Shown here piece after piece: positions 7,932 through 15,142 of a DNA stretch of 22,967 bases. This stretch comes from a virus. Under the pieces are notes generated by a model. That model was not told where the DNA came from. It did not search any database and saw only the letters and a list, made by a program, of their open reading frames with translations. How positions within the stretch are numbered: the first letter of the stretch is position 1; each line of letters starts with the position of its first letter. A program made the position numbers and the translations under genes. Where the stretch lies: positions 1 through 22,967 of IMG/VR virus record IMGVR_UViG_3300020572_000044; one strand, given 5' to 3'.

Positions 7932-8502
7932 AAATTACACAGACTTAGAAATAATAAACAGAATTAGAGGGCTTAAATCATTCAAAGGTTTTCCGCTCCA
8001 AAGGTATATTGTAGGGATTCGTTCAAATGATGATATTACAAACAAGTATGATGATAAATTCTATATTTTTGAAGGGGAGCGTTTTATAACTATGACAACA
8101 GGCACAACCAATCCTGGTTCTCCAATTTTAGAAGCTGGCTTTTTGAAATACAATAAAGTTGGTGCGGCGGTTGTGAAAGCAAATGAATGCTATTACGACC
8201 TTTGGCAACATGGGTATCACATGGGAAAAATGGAGGCACTTCGACAAGTTAACCCTATTATAGTTTATCGTGACGGGGATCGTGACGGTAAAAGCGAAGA
8301 AATCGGAACGCCTATATCTGGACTTTATGGTATCAATTTTCACACAAATGATTACAATAAGTTTTCAAAAGAAATTAAAACAAACATAGGCAACTGGTCA
8401 GCAGGATGTCAAGTTGTAAATGACTGCGAAAAATATTATCAATTGATCCCGACTTTTCGAGTTCAAAAGTTTGTGACTTATTTTTTATTACAAGAATTTT
8501 AA
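7924..8502 (+). CDS. Putative lysis enzyme, L,D-transpeptidase-like His...SAGC signature
   Basis: 192 residues, no signal peptide. A central block (GYHMGKMEALRQ, PIIVYRDGDRDGKSEE) leads to GINFH (His140) and then GNWSAGCQVV (Ser159, Gly161, Cys162). A conserved His followed about 20 residues later by S-x-G-C is the catalytic layout of YkuD-type L,D-transpeptidases, which act on peptidoglycan peptide stems. The enzyme probably serves as the phage endolysin, because it follows the membrane lysis candidates and no lysozyme or amidase is seen elsewhere in the window. Whether it cleaves rather than cross-links peptidoglycan is not shown. This is the last gene of the late unit. Confidence 0.5.
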   Translation: MVRNYTDLEIINRIRGLKSFKGFPLQRYIVGIRSNDDITNKYDDKFYIFEGERFITMTTGTTNPGSPILEAGFLKYNKVGAAVVKANECYYDLWQHGYHMGKMEALRQVNPIIVYRDGDRDGKSEEIGTPISGLYGINFHTNDYNKFSKEIKTNIGNWSAGCQVVNDCEKYYQLIPTFRVQKFVTYFLLQEF

Positions 8503-8509
8503 ATAAAAG

Positions 8510-8540
8510 TTTGGTTATTAGTTTTAATTGTGTATATTTG
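8510..8540 (+). promoter_or_regulatory. Bacteroidota-type promoter for the 8572-10115 unit
   Basis: TTTG (8510-8513), 19 bases, then TATATTTG (8533-8540), an exact match to the TTTG / TAnnTTTG consensus of Bacteroidota housekeeping sigma factor. It overlaps a 14-bp inverted repeat, and the first start codon is at 8572. Confidence 0.8.
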
Positions 8541-8566
8541 TTATAGATATAACAATTAAAACTAAT
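8517..8566. repeat. 14-bp perfect inverted repeat flanking the -7 box (operator candidate)
   Basis: ATTAGTTTTAATTG (8517-8530) is the exact reverse complement of CAATTAAAACTAAT (8553-8566), with 22 bases between that contain the -7 element. No T run follows, so it is not an intrinsic terminator. A dimeric repressor site, or an RNA hairpin in the leader, are the natural readings. Confidence 0.75.
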
Positions 8567-8571
8567 TAATC

Positions 8572-8754
8572 ATGAGAGACTTTAATTTTAAACCACAAGG
8601 TTACGGAGCTTACCTTGTTGAGTACATTTCCCCAAAAACAAGCAAAATTTGGAAAAAAGTCATTACCGATATGCAAGTAATTGATGCAACCAAAAACGCT
8701 GAATACCCAAAAATCAAAGATATTGAACAACTAAAAAGGATGGTTAAATCATGA
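8572..8754 (+). CDS. Hypothetical small basic protein
   Basis: 60 residues, first gene of the unit controlled by the promoter at 8510. Sequence pattern (GYGAYLVEYISPKTSKIWKK, then ATKNAEYPKIKDIEQLKRMV) is rich in Lys and aromatic residues and looks like a small DNA/RNA-associated or regulatory phage protein, but no family was recognised. The stop overlaps the next ATG (ATGA). Confidence 0.6.
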   Translation: MRDFNFKPQGYGAYLVEYISPKTSKIWKKVITDMQVIDATKNAEYPKIKDIEQLKRMVKS

Positions 8755-8900
8755 CTAATCCTGAAAAAATGATCCTCTTTTTACTGGTTGTAATAAGCGG
8801 ATTAATCGGTTACATGGTTGGCGGTTACTATGTTTCTTTTTTAGCAGTCGTAGGTTTAATATTAATCTTTTCAATACTTACAGAAAATGACGAAAACTAA
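8751..8900 (+). CDS. 49-residue membrane protein
   Basis: MTNPEKMILFLLVV... reads through two hydrophobic segments (about residues 8-24 and 27-43) split by a GG-Y turn, with a short acidic tail (TENDEN). It starts in the ATGA overlap of the preceding gene and overlaps the following gene by 14 bases, which supports real translation. Function unknown; small two-span proteins in early phage units often alter the host membrane, but nothing specific can be said here. Confidence 0.6.
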   Translation: MTNPEKMILFLLVVISGLIGYMVGGYYVSFLAVVGLILIFSILTENDEN

Positions 8901-9225
8901 TAAAATATACTCAAAGATTTTCGGCTATGAAGAACCAGTTTACTTCTCAGATAGCGAGCTTACATTTGACTTTTTAAATGAAAGTGAATTAATGGCTTAC
9001 TCAAATGAAATGAAAGTACATTTAATCATTGACGATGGCGAGGTGTTTTCCTACGATGGCGATTTTCTTTGTTTCGTTGCTGATCTTGAACTATTTGGAG
9101 ACTTTGAAGAAAAGAACAAATGTGAAAAATGCATGGATACGGGTAAATTTAAAGAAACAATAGGGCTTAATTTACAAGAAACTTGGATTGAATGCGAATG
9201 CGATAAACACTATAAGTATGTTTAA
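8887..9225 (+). CDS. Acidic protein with C-terminal zinc-binding Cys cluster
   Basis: 112 residues. The N-terminal 75 are acidic and aromatic-rich (DSELTFDFLNESELMAY, DDGEVFSYDGDFLCF). The C-terminal part carries CEKCMDTG (about 79-86) and ECECDK (about 103-108), four cysteines in two CxxC/CxC pairs spaced like a DnaJ-type or treble-clef zinc ribbon. Function unknown. It overlaps genes on both sides (14 and 8 bases). Confidence 0.65.
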   Translation: MTKTNKIYSKIFGYEEPVYFSDSELTFDFLNESELMAYSNEMKVHLIIDDGEVFSYDGDFLCFVADLELFGDFEEKNKCEKCMDTGKFKETIGLNLQETWIECECDKHYKYV

Positions 9226-9424
9226 GTGCGAAATAAGAGCCATAGAGGAGCTTAAAAGAGAGAAACAAAGGAATATAGAGCTCGCCTCTATTGGTTCAAT
9301 CTTAGGGCATAAAAACGTGCCATATTATGAGGGTGAAGATATAGAGTTTAAACATCCTCGTTTCATGAGTGATTTAAGTCCAAGTGAACAAAAAATATTT
9401 AACAGTATAATTTTAAGAACATGA
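9218..9424 (+). CDS. Hypothetical small protein
   Basis: 68 residues from the ATG at 9218 (MFKCEIRAIEELKREKQRNI). An in-frame ATG exists at 9188, but that would place 38 bases in overlap with the previous gene; 9218 gives the 8-base overlap seen in neighbours. Charged helix at the N-terminus, then a compact part with HKNVPYYEGEDIEFKHP and DLSPSEQKIFNSIILR. Not recognised. Confidence 0.55.
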   Translation: MFKCEIRAIEELKREKQRNIELASIGSILGHKNVPYYEGEDIEFKHPRFMSDLSPSEQKIFNSIILRT

Positions 9425-9660
9425 CAAATTTTAAAGATAAAAACGGGATTGAAATATTGATTGACGATATAGTATTTGAACGGGTGCACGATCCGTGCGA
9501 GGTTAACCAAGAACTGATCATTTTTTCTAAGGTAAAAGAAATTAAAGGTAGGTTCTTCTTATTAACGGCTGGCTATGACTATTCAAAGACACCAATTAGC
9601 GAAATCATAACACTAGAAGAAAATCACTTGAATATTGAAGTATTAACTGAATTAAGATGA
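9421..9660 (+). CDS. Hypothetical small beta-rich protein
   Basis: 79 residues (FKDKNGIEILIDDIVFERVH, KVKEIKGRFFLLTAGYDYSK). The NGxEI...DDIVF start and KVxEIKGRFFL core look like a small SH3/KOW-like beta barrel, a common type of phage accessory protein, but I cannot assign a family. ATGA overlaps at both ends tie it to its neighbours. Confidence 0.6.
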   Translation: MTNFKDKNGIEILIDDIVFERVHDPCEVNQELIIFSKVKEIKGRFFLLTAGYDYSKTPISEIITLEENHLNIEVLTELR

Positions 9661-9878
9661 CACCAAAAGACAAAGCGAATGAGTTAGTAGATACATACCG
9701 AATAATGTTAATAAATGAAGATACTGATTTTGGTCAAGAGATCCTTTGCACTATTATAGCTAAAAAATCGTCATTAATTGCAGTTGATGAAATTATGAAA
9801 GCAATGGACGATGTAATGCTTCCTAATCCATTTAAACAATATTGGGAGCAAGTTAAACAAGAAATAAAAAAATTATAA
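9657..9878 (+). CDS. Hypothetical helical protein of Bacteroidota phage type
   Basis: 73 residues (TPKDKANELVDTYRIML, AKKSSLIAVDEIMKAMDD, YWEQVKQEIKKL). The pattern K-KA-ELV followed by A-K-S-LIAVDEI then PF--YWEQVK is one I know as a recurrent small protein in Bacteroidota phages and prophages, function unknown. Almost entirely helical. It starts in an ATGA overlap and the next ATG comes 3 bases after its stop. Confidence 0.65.
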   Translation: MTPKDKANELVDTYRIMLINEDTDFGQEILCTIIAKKSSLIAVDEIMKAMDDVMLPNPFKQYWEQVKQEIKKL

Positions 9879-9881
9879 CCC

Positions 9882-10115
9882 ATGGAAAAAACTAACCAAG
9901 TATTCTGGACAATGAAGGACGGAACACAAATAGACATTGATAATATGAGTATAAATCATTTAAGAAATACTTTAAAAATGATTATTAAAAATATAAAAGC
10001 AAAAAAACGCCTAACTCATCTACATGGAGAAATAGCACAACAAATGTATGATCAAATGATTGAAGAAGAATTCAGCAGTGATAGTGACTTTGAAATTTTT
10101 ATTGGTGAATTATAA
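9882..10115 (+). CDS. Hypothetical protein, last gene of the 8572 unit
   Basis: 77 residues (MKDGTQIDIDNMSINHLRNTLKM, KAKKRLTHLHGEIAQQMYDQ). The W-MKDG--I-I--MS-NHLRNTLKMI arrangement is typical of a small phage protein family seen in Bacteroidota, function unknown. An acidic tail (EEEFSSDSDFEIFIGEL) follows a basic helix. An intrinsic terminator lies 31 bases past the stop, which closes the unit. Confidence 0.6.
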   Translation: MEKTNQVFWTMKDGTQIDIDNMSINHLRNTLKMIIKNIKAKKRLTHLHGEIAQQMYDQMIEEEFSSDSDFEIFIGEL

Positions 10116-10145
10116 TTACTAACTTTACACCTCATGGTTTAGGTT

Positions 10146-10180
10146 CTGCGTCGCTCGAAAGGGTGGCGCAGTTTTTTTTT
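10146..10180 (+). terminator. Strong intrinsic terminator
   Basis: An 11-bp stem (10146-10156 with 10161-10171, three G-T wobbles) is capped by a GAAA tetraloop and followed by nine T (10172-10180). It ends the 8572-10115 transcript immediately before the repeat-rich non-coding region. Confidence 0.9.
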
Positions 10181-10441
10181 GGGAAATATTTAAAAATATC
10201 AAAACTAAAAGTTTCCCGTTTTAAAACAAGTTAAAAGTTTAATAATTAAATAGTTAAATCAAAAAAAAAATATTTATAAAAAAAAACAAATTATATAGCC
10301 CCTATACTATACCGTAAAAAATTATTTTTTTTCTGAAAAAAAGTTTAAAAGTTTCCCGATTGGTTTAACATATTATATATCAATAAATTACAAGGGAAAC
10401 TTTCGGGAAACTTTTACTTTATGGATTTTTAAATATTTCCC
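10181..10441. other. Symmetric inverted-repeat/iteron region, candidate replication origin
   Basis: No gene. A 17-bp sequence GGGAAATATTTAAAAAT (10181-10197) is repeated as its exact reverse complement at 10425-10441. Between them are four copies of the core GGGAAACTTT: two inverted (10208-10217, 10348-10357, both within AAAAGTTTCCCG) and two forward (10394-10403, 10405-10414). The interior is extremely AT-rich (A and T runs at 10259-10345). Iterons plus an AT-rich unwinding stretch, directly upstream of the primase/helicase genes, suggest the phage origin. Alternatives are a partition-type or repressor-binding array. Confidence 0.55.
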
Positions 10442-10522
10442 TAAAATTAAGCAAATGTAATTTATATTTAATTTTAAATAAATTTTGTTTTTATTTAGAA
10501 TCATTACAAATAAAAAAAGAGT

Positions 10523-10553
10523 ATTGTAGATTGATGAATAATTATTATATTTG
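10523..10553 (+). promoter_or_regulatory. Bacteroidota-type promoter for leader RNA and replication genes
   Basis: ATTG (10523-10526), 19 bases, TATATTTG (10546-10553). Same geometry as the promoters at 8510, 18126 and 18813. Transcription should start near 10559. Between the origin candidate and this promoter (10442-10522) only AT-rich sequence is seen. Confidence 0.75.
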
Positions 10554-10559
10554 TATTCG

Positions 10560-10660
10560 TTAAGGTTGATACAGAACCATAAACGATAAAGAAATTATTA
10601 GAAAGGTTTGTTGTGTTAGTAGGGCTGTATCCCCAAACGCACAACAAACCTTTTTTTTTT
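10560..10660 (+). ncRNA. Structured leader RNA with kissing-loop hairpins and intrinsic terminator
   Basis: Start is estimated from the promoter. Hairpin 1: GGTT (10564-10567), loop GATACAG (10568-10574), AACC (10575-10578). Hairpin 2: a perfect 14-bp stem (10602-10615 with 10640-10653) whose top carries GGG (10622-10624), loop CTGTATC (10625-10631), CCC (10632-10634). The two 7-base loops are exact reverse complements. The outer stem runs into T10 (10651-10660), so hairpin 2 is also an intrinsic terminator. A third GATACAG (10667-10673) ends one base before the HNH start codon. Either an attenuator for the replication operon, or a free small RNA of about 100 bases. No coding frame was found here. 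Confidence 0.7.
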
Positions 10661-10674
10661 AACATAGATACAGT

Positions 10675-11166
10675 ATGGAAAAAGAAGAATGGAAATCAAT
10701 TACAAATTATGAGGGACTTTACGAAGTCAGCTCTTTAGGTAATGTTAAATCGTTAGGTAACAATAAAACTAAAAAAGAAAAAGTTTTAAAGCCAAGATTA
10801 AATAGATGTGGGTATTATCAAGTTTATTTATCAAAGTTAAATGTACCTTCAACTTTTAATATCCACCAATTAGTAGCAGTAGCATTTTTAAATCATAAGC
10901 CTTGCGGTCATAAATTAGTAGTAGACCATATAAATAATAATAAAACAGATAATCGAGAAGATAATTTACAGATTGTAACACAAAGATTTAACACTTGTAA
11001 AATTAAAGTAAATTACACTTCAGAATTTAAAGGTGTATCATGGCATAAGCGAAGTAATAAATGGACATCAAGAATATCATTAGATAATAAAAGTATTCAT
11101 TTAGGAATGTTTGACTGTGAATTAAAAGCATCGTTAGCATATCAAAACAAATTAAAAACATTATGA
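10675..11166 (+). CDS. HNH homing-type endonuclease (NUMOD4 - HNH - AP2)
   Basis: 163 residues. NUMOD4 at the start (EEWKSITNYEGLYEVSSLGN), then an HNH core with IHQLVAVAFL (His64) and VDHINNNKTDNREDNL (about 83-98), then an AP2-like DNA-binding part (FKGVSWHKRSNKW, HLGMFDCELKASLAYQ). Free-standing endonucleases of this build cut DNA at specific sites and spread their own gene. It lies between the leader RNA and the primase; its TGA overlaps the primase ATG, so it is now built into the replication operon. No intron or split gene was seen nearby. Confidence 0.9.
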   Translation: MEKEEWKSITNYEGLYEVSSLGNVKSLGNNKTKKEKVLKPRLNRCGYYQVYLSKLNVPSTFNIHQLVAVAFLNHKPCGHKLVVDHINNNKTDNREDNLQIVTQRFNTCKIKVNYTSEFKGVSWHKRSNKWTSRISLDNKSIHLGMFDCELKASLAYQNKLKTL

Positions 11167-13628
11167 GTTTAATAGAATCAGCATTTGACATGCTAAACGA
11201 GGGGTTAAACCCTTTACCATTGAATAGTAATAAATCACCTAAATTAAAAAAAGGGCATAACTATTTGTATGAAAAGGTAAAAGAGGAAGATATAGAGAGT
11301 TTGTTTGCTTTTGCCGACAAGATTGGTATTTCGTGTGGATCTGTTTCAGATGGGTTTTATTGTTTAGACTTTGATAAACACAACGGTGAAAATATAGATG
11401 TTATTTACGATGCATTTATAAGCCAACCTTACATTTATTCTTTTATTGAGGAGGGTAAAATGTCTGTTTATAAAACAATGGGGGGTGGATATCATATTTA
11501 TTTTAGATACACTAAACAAGTTTTAAGCGGTGAAGTTTTTTCATTTTGGGATACTAAGTCTGTAATGATTGAAATACGTGGTAACGGTCAATATTGCGCT
11601 TGCTATCCAAGTGAGGGCTATACTCATTTAACAGGAGTTGAATATTTAAAACTAACTGAAATTGAAACTGAAAAAGAATGGCTTTCAATAAAAGATTTTG
11701 CTCATTCGTTTAATCTTTATAAAGAGCTAGTAAGCAAAAATAAGATAAGCACCAACGATAAAAAATGGGCGGATTCATGGAAAATTGACACACCTGATGG
11801 AAAATATAATTTAGAGTTTGAAAGCGAAGCAAAAGAAATATTATCAAAAGCAGGATGGCAAGTTACCGAACAAAAAGATATTGAATATTGGACTAGACCA
11901 AACAAAGATAGTAAGGATGGTTTTTCTGCAACCTTTGGGCATTTTAAAGGTATGTTCTATATTTTTTCTGAAGATGCTTCATGTAGACCTTTTAATGCAA
12001 GGCAAGCCTATTCACCTTTTAATATACTTACAGAATTAAAGTATGATGGTGATTGGAAAAGAGCAAAGGATGAGTTAAGGAAACGGTTTAACATGGTCGA
12101 TAACGAGGAGTTTTGGAGCAAAAACGAAAAAGGAAACTACTCATTAAACAACAAAAGATTTAAAGATTTTTTAGAAGCAAATGACTTTTTTAAAAATTCA
12201 CCGAATGAAGATAGTACATTTGACTTTATTCATAAAGATGGTATTTTCTTAAAAATTGTTTATGAAAAAGACATCAAAGATTTTGTTATTGATTGGATTG
12301 AAAAGAACCAATGCGATGAGGGAGTGTTTAATTTAATGACTGGTAACTTGAAGTTTTTTAAAAGAGATTACCTTTCGCTTTTAAAATCAAAACCAATTAA
12401 AACCTTAAAAGATACATCAACAGAATGCTATTCGTTTTATAAAAATTGTATCTTAAAAATAACAAAAGATGAAAAAAAGATATTAAGTTATTCCGATATT
12501 GATTTAGCTATTTGGCAAGATCAAGTTATTAATCGTGACTATTCTCCTTACGATCATCACCAAGCTGAATATAGAAAATTTATCTGGAAAATATCAGGTG
12601 AAAATGTTGAAAAATATAAAGCTTTTCAAAGTGTTATTGGATATTTAATGCATGGTTATAAAAATAATTCTAACAATAAAGCAATTGTTTTTAACGATGA
12701 AATTATTAGCGAAAACCCTAATGGACGAAGTGGCAAGGGTATCTTTTGGAATGCCTTAAAACATTTGCGAAAAGTTCAATCTTTGGATGGTAAAAACTTT
12801 GATTTCAATAAGCCTTTTCCTTATCAAAATGTTTCAACAGATTGTCAATTATTAATTTTTGATGATGTTAGGAAGAATTTTAACTTTGAGAATTTGTTTA
12901 GTGTAATTACAGAAGGTATAACGATTGAATACAAGGGTAAAAATTCAATAAAATTAGACGTTACTGAAAGCCCTAAAATAATGATCACGACTAATTATAC
13001 AATTAATGGGGATTCAGCTTCTTTTTTAGCACGAAAATATGAGGTAGAAATGAGCAGTTATTTTAATGATAAATTTACTCCTGTTCAGGAATTTGGGCAT
13101 CAACTTTTTAACGATTGGGATAAAGATGAATGGTTAAGATATGATAATTATATGAGTGAATGCGAAAAAATTTATTTGAATAAAGGATTAATTGAAATGC
13201 CTTTAAAAAATCTGAATTTTAGAAAGTTAGTAAATGATATTAGTGATGAAATGCATACTTATTTTCATGGTATTATTGAAAACAATGAATGGATGAGTGT
13301 AAAGGATGTTTATGATAATTTTTTGATTAACTATCCTGAATTGAAAAACAAAAATATTACTCAAAATATAGTGACTCGCAACTTAAAAAAATTCTGCGAA
13401 TATTACAATTGTATTTATGAAAACATAACTAGTCATGGAGCTTCAAGAATTAGACTTACAAAAAAAATATTAATTGAAGAAACACAAACTGAAGAACTAC
13501 AACCTAAAGAACCACAAACTGAAGAACCACAAGCTGAAGAAACACCGCAAGTCATTGGCAACAGACTCGTTAAAAATGAAATAGAGGAAGCAAATGAATG
13601 GGATTCACTTCAAAATAAAGTATTATGA
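11163..13628 (+). CDS. Replicative primase / SF3 (D5-like) helicase
   Basis: 821 residues. The N-terminal part is a PrimPol-type primase: GISCGSVSDGFYCLDFDKHN (about 55-74, with the acidic metal-binding pair CLDFD) and a later YKTMGGGYHIYFRY (about 104-117) and EIRGNGQYC. The C-terminal part is an SF3 helicase: Walker A NPNGRSGKGIF (about 516-526), Walker B LLIFDDV (about 562-568), motif C KIMITTNY (about 604-611). Such fused proteins unwind phage DNA and lay primers at the fork. A Glu/Pro/Gln linker with a repeated QTEE(P/L)Q unit follows at about 771-798. The start overlaps the HNH stop, the stop overlaps the SF2 helicase ATG. Confidence 0.85.
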   Translation: MSLIESAFDMLNEGLNPLPLNSNKSPKLKKGHNYLYEKVKEEDIESLFAFADKIGISCGSVSDGFYCLDFDKHNGENIDVIYDAFISQPYIYSFIEEGKMSVYKTMGGGYHIYFRYTKQVLSGEVFSFWDTKSVMIEIRGNGQYCACYPSEGYTHLTGVEYLKLTEIETEKEWLSIKDFAHSFNLYKELVSKNKISTNDKKWADSWKIDTPDGKYNLEFESEAKEILSKAGWQVTEQKDIEYWTRPNKDSKDGFSATFGHFKGMFYIFSEDASCRPFNARQAYSPFNILTELKYDGDWKRAKDELRKRFNMVDNEEFWSKNEKGNYSLNNKRFKDFLEANDFFKNSPNEDSTFDFIHKDGIFLKIVYEKDIKDFVIDWIEKNQCDEGVFNLMTGNLKFFKRDYLSLLKSKPIKTLKDTSTECYSFYKNCILKITKDEKKILSYSDIDLAIWQDQVINRDYSPYDHHQAEYRKFIWKISGENVEKYKAFQSVIGYLMHGYKNNSNNKAIVFNDEIISENPNGRSGKGIFWNALKHLRKVQSLDGKNFDFNKPFPYQNVSTDCQLLIFDDVRKNFNFENLFSVITEGITIEYKGKNSIKLDVTESPKIMITTNYTINGDSASFLARKYEVEMSSYFNDKFTPVQEFGHQLFNDWDKDEWLRYDNYMSECEKIYLNKGLIEMPLKNLNFRKLVNDISDEMHTYFHGIIENNEWMSVKDVYDNFLINYPELKNKNITQNIVTRNLKKFCEYYNCIYENITSHGASRIRLTKKILIEETQTEELQPKEPQTEEPQAEETPQVIGNRLVKNEIEEANEWDSLQNKVL

Positions 13629-14833
13629 AAAAAATACTTAGAGATTATCAAAGTGAATTTGCAAATAAAGCATATTTAATATTAAAAGAAAAAAAAATAG
13701 TTTATCTAGCGATGGAACCTCGCTGCGGAAAAACTGCAACAGCTTTAGAGACTTGTAGACTATACGGAGCTAAAAACGTTTTGTTTCTTACAAAGAAAAA
13801 AGCAATTAGTTCAATCCAAAATGACTATTATAGTTTTGGCTTTAAATTTAAAATAACAGTAATTAATGATGAACAATTAGAGAATATTAATAATAGCTTT
13901 GATTTAATTATACATGATGAGCATCACCGCTTTGGAGCATTCCCTAAACCATCAAAACGAGTTAAGGAATATAAATTGAAATACTCTTTTTTGCCTATGA
14001 TTTTTTTAAGTGGCACGCCTGCCGCTGAAAGTTATTCTCAAATGTTCCATCAATTTTGGGTAAGCTCGTACACCCCATTTAAACAATACGGAAGCTTTTA
14101 TAAGTGGTCAAAAACTTTCGTTAATGTAAAGCCAAAACACTTAGGTCATGGAGTTGTAAATGATTACTCCGATGCAAAAAAAGATTTGATTGATTTAGTG
14201 ATTGATCCTTATATTTTAAAATACACCCAAAAAGAAAGTGGCTTTGAGTCAAAGGTAAATGAACACGTGATTTACATTCCTGAACTTTGTCAAAACTTAA
14301 TATCAAAGCTAAAAAAAGACAAGGTTATTGTTGGCAAAGAAGAAACAATTTTAGCAGATTCGGGAGCTAAAATGATGCAGAAAATACACCAATTAGAAAG
14401 TGGCACAATTAAATTTGAAAGTGGTAAATCTCAAAGTTTAGATTACTCAAAAGCGATTTTCATTCGTGATAAATTTAAAGGCAAAAAGATAGCTATTCTT
14501 TATTATTACGTTGAGGAGCTTGAACTATTGAAGCAAGTTTTCCCTAACCATACAAATGATTTAAACGAGTTTAATACAACCGATAAAGATTTCATAGGTC
14601 AACAATATTCAACTGCATTAGGTGTAAACTTGTCAAAAGCAGAATGTTTAATTTTTTATAACTTTGGGTTTTCAGGCACAAATTTCATTCAGGCCAGAGA
14701 TCGAATGACAATTAAAGAAAGGCTTATTAACGATGTTTATTTTGTTTATGCAAAAGGATCATTAAGCGAAAAGATACACCAAGTGATAAAACAGAAAAAA
14801 AACTTTACCGAAGCACAATTTAAGAAATGTTAG
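13625..14833 (+). CDS. SF2 DNA helicase (DEAD/SNF2-like)
   Basis: 402 residues. Motif I MEPRCGKTA (GKT at 35-37), motif II DEHH (98-101), motif III SGTPAAES (129-136), and near the C-terminus a motif VI-like FIQARDRMTIK (about 354-364), where the usual second arginine spacing is altered. The Q-motif-like LRDYQSEFA lies at the start. Such enzymes remodel DNA at forks or during recombination in phages. It sits between primase/helicase and a VRR-NUC nuclease with overlaps on both sides, so all belong to one replication/repair operon. Confidence 0.85.
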   Translation: MKKILRDYQSEFANKAYLILKEKKIVYLAMEPRCGKTATALETCRLYGAKNVLFLTKKKAISSIQNDYYSFGFKFKITVINDEQLENINNSFDLIIHDEHHRFGAFPKPSKRVKEYKLKYSFLPMIFLSGTPAAESYSQMFHQFWVSSYTPFKQYGSFYKWSKTFVNVKPKHLGHGVVNDYSDAKKDLIDLVIDPYILKYTQKESGFESKVNEHVIYIPELCQNLISKLKKDKVIVGKEETILADSGAKMMQKIHQLESGTIKFESGKSQSLDYSKAIFIRDKFKGKKIAILYYYVEELELLKQVFPNHTNDLNEFNTTDKDFIGQQYSTALGVNLSKAECLIFYNFGFSGTNFIQARDRMTIKERLINDVYFVYAKGSLSEKIHQVIKQKKNFTEAQFKKC

Positions 14834-15093
14834 AAAGCAAGTTACAAGCTTCATGTATTAAGTACGCCAAATTAAAAGGCTGGTATGTTCTTAAAATTAT
14901 TAAATGCAATGTAAGCGGATTCCCTGACTGCACCCTTTTTAAGGACGGTCAAACAATATTTGTTGAGTTCAAAAGTGCAAATGGCTTACAATCTGAGCTT
15001 CAGAAATACCAACAAAAGTTATTAGAAAACCAAGGATTTAAATATTATTTAGTAAATAATTTAAATTATTTTAAAGAGATAGTAGTTTATTAA
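14827..15093 (+). CDS. VRR-NUC domain nuclease
   Basis: 88 residues, one stand-alone VRR-NUC domain: N-terminal E-LQ-SCIKYAKLKGWYVLKI, then FPDCTLF (catalytic Asp near 38), IFVEFKS (Glu and Lys near 52-54) and a C-terminal Q-YQQKLLENQGFKYY. These PD-(D/E)XK fold enzymes cut branched DNA; phage copies are usually encoded next to an SF2 helicase, as here (overlap of 7 bases). Last gene before the promoter at 15105. Confidence 0.85.
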   Translation: MLESKLQASCIKYAKLKGWYVLKIIKCNVSGFPDCTLFKDGQTIFVEFKSANGLQSELQKYQQKLLENQGFKYYLVNNLNYFKEIVVY

Positions 15094-15104
15094 TAATAAA
15101 TAGT

Positions 15105-15112
15105 TATATTTG
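15105..15112 (+). promoter_or_regulatory. Promoter -7 box for the recombination unit
   Basis: TATATTTG at 15105-15112, within TATATTTGTATATAA, a 15-mer that is repeated exactly at the promoter of 18149. A -33 box is poor (GTAG at 15082-15085, 19 bases upstream), so the promoter may need activation. The first gene starts at 15143. Confidence 0.55.
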
Positions 15113-15142
15113 TATATAATTAATAATTAAAAACTAGAAACC

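Noticed and set aside
8517-8566. Intrinsic terminator for the lysis gene unit
   Set aside because: The long inverted repeat has a 22-base spacer with a promoter box and no T run behind the second arm.
9188-9217. Longer N-terminus (MNANAINTIS) of the gene at 9218
   Set aside because: It would lie wholly inside the Cys-cluster coding part of the previous gene; 9218 gives the short overlap typical here.
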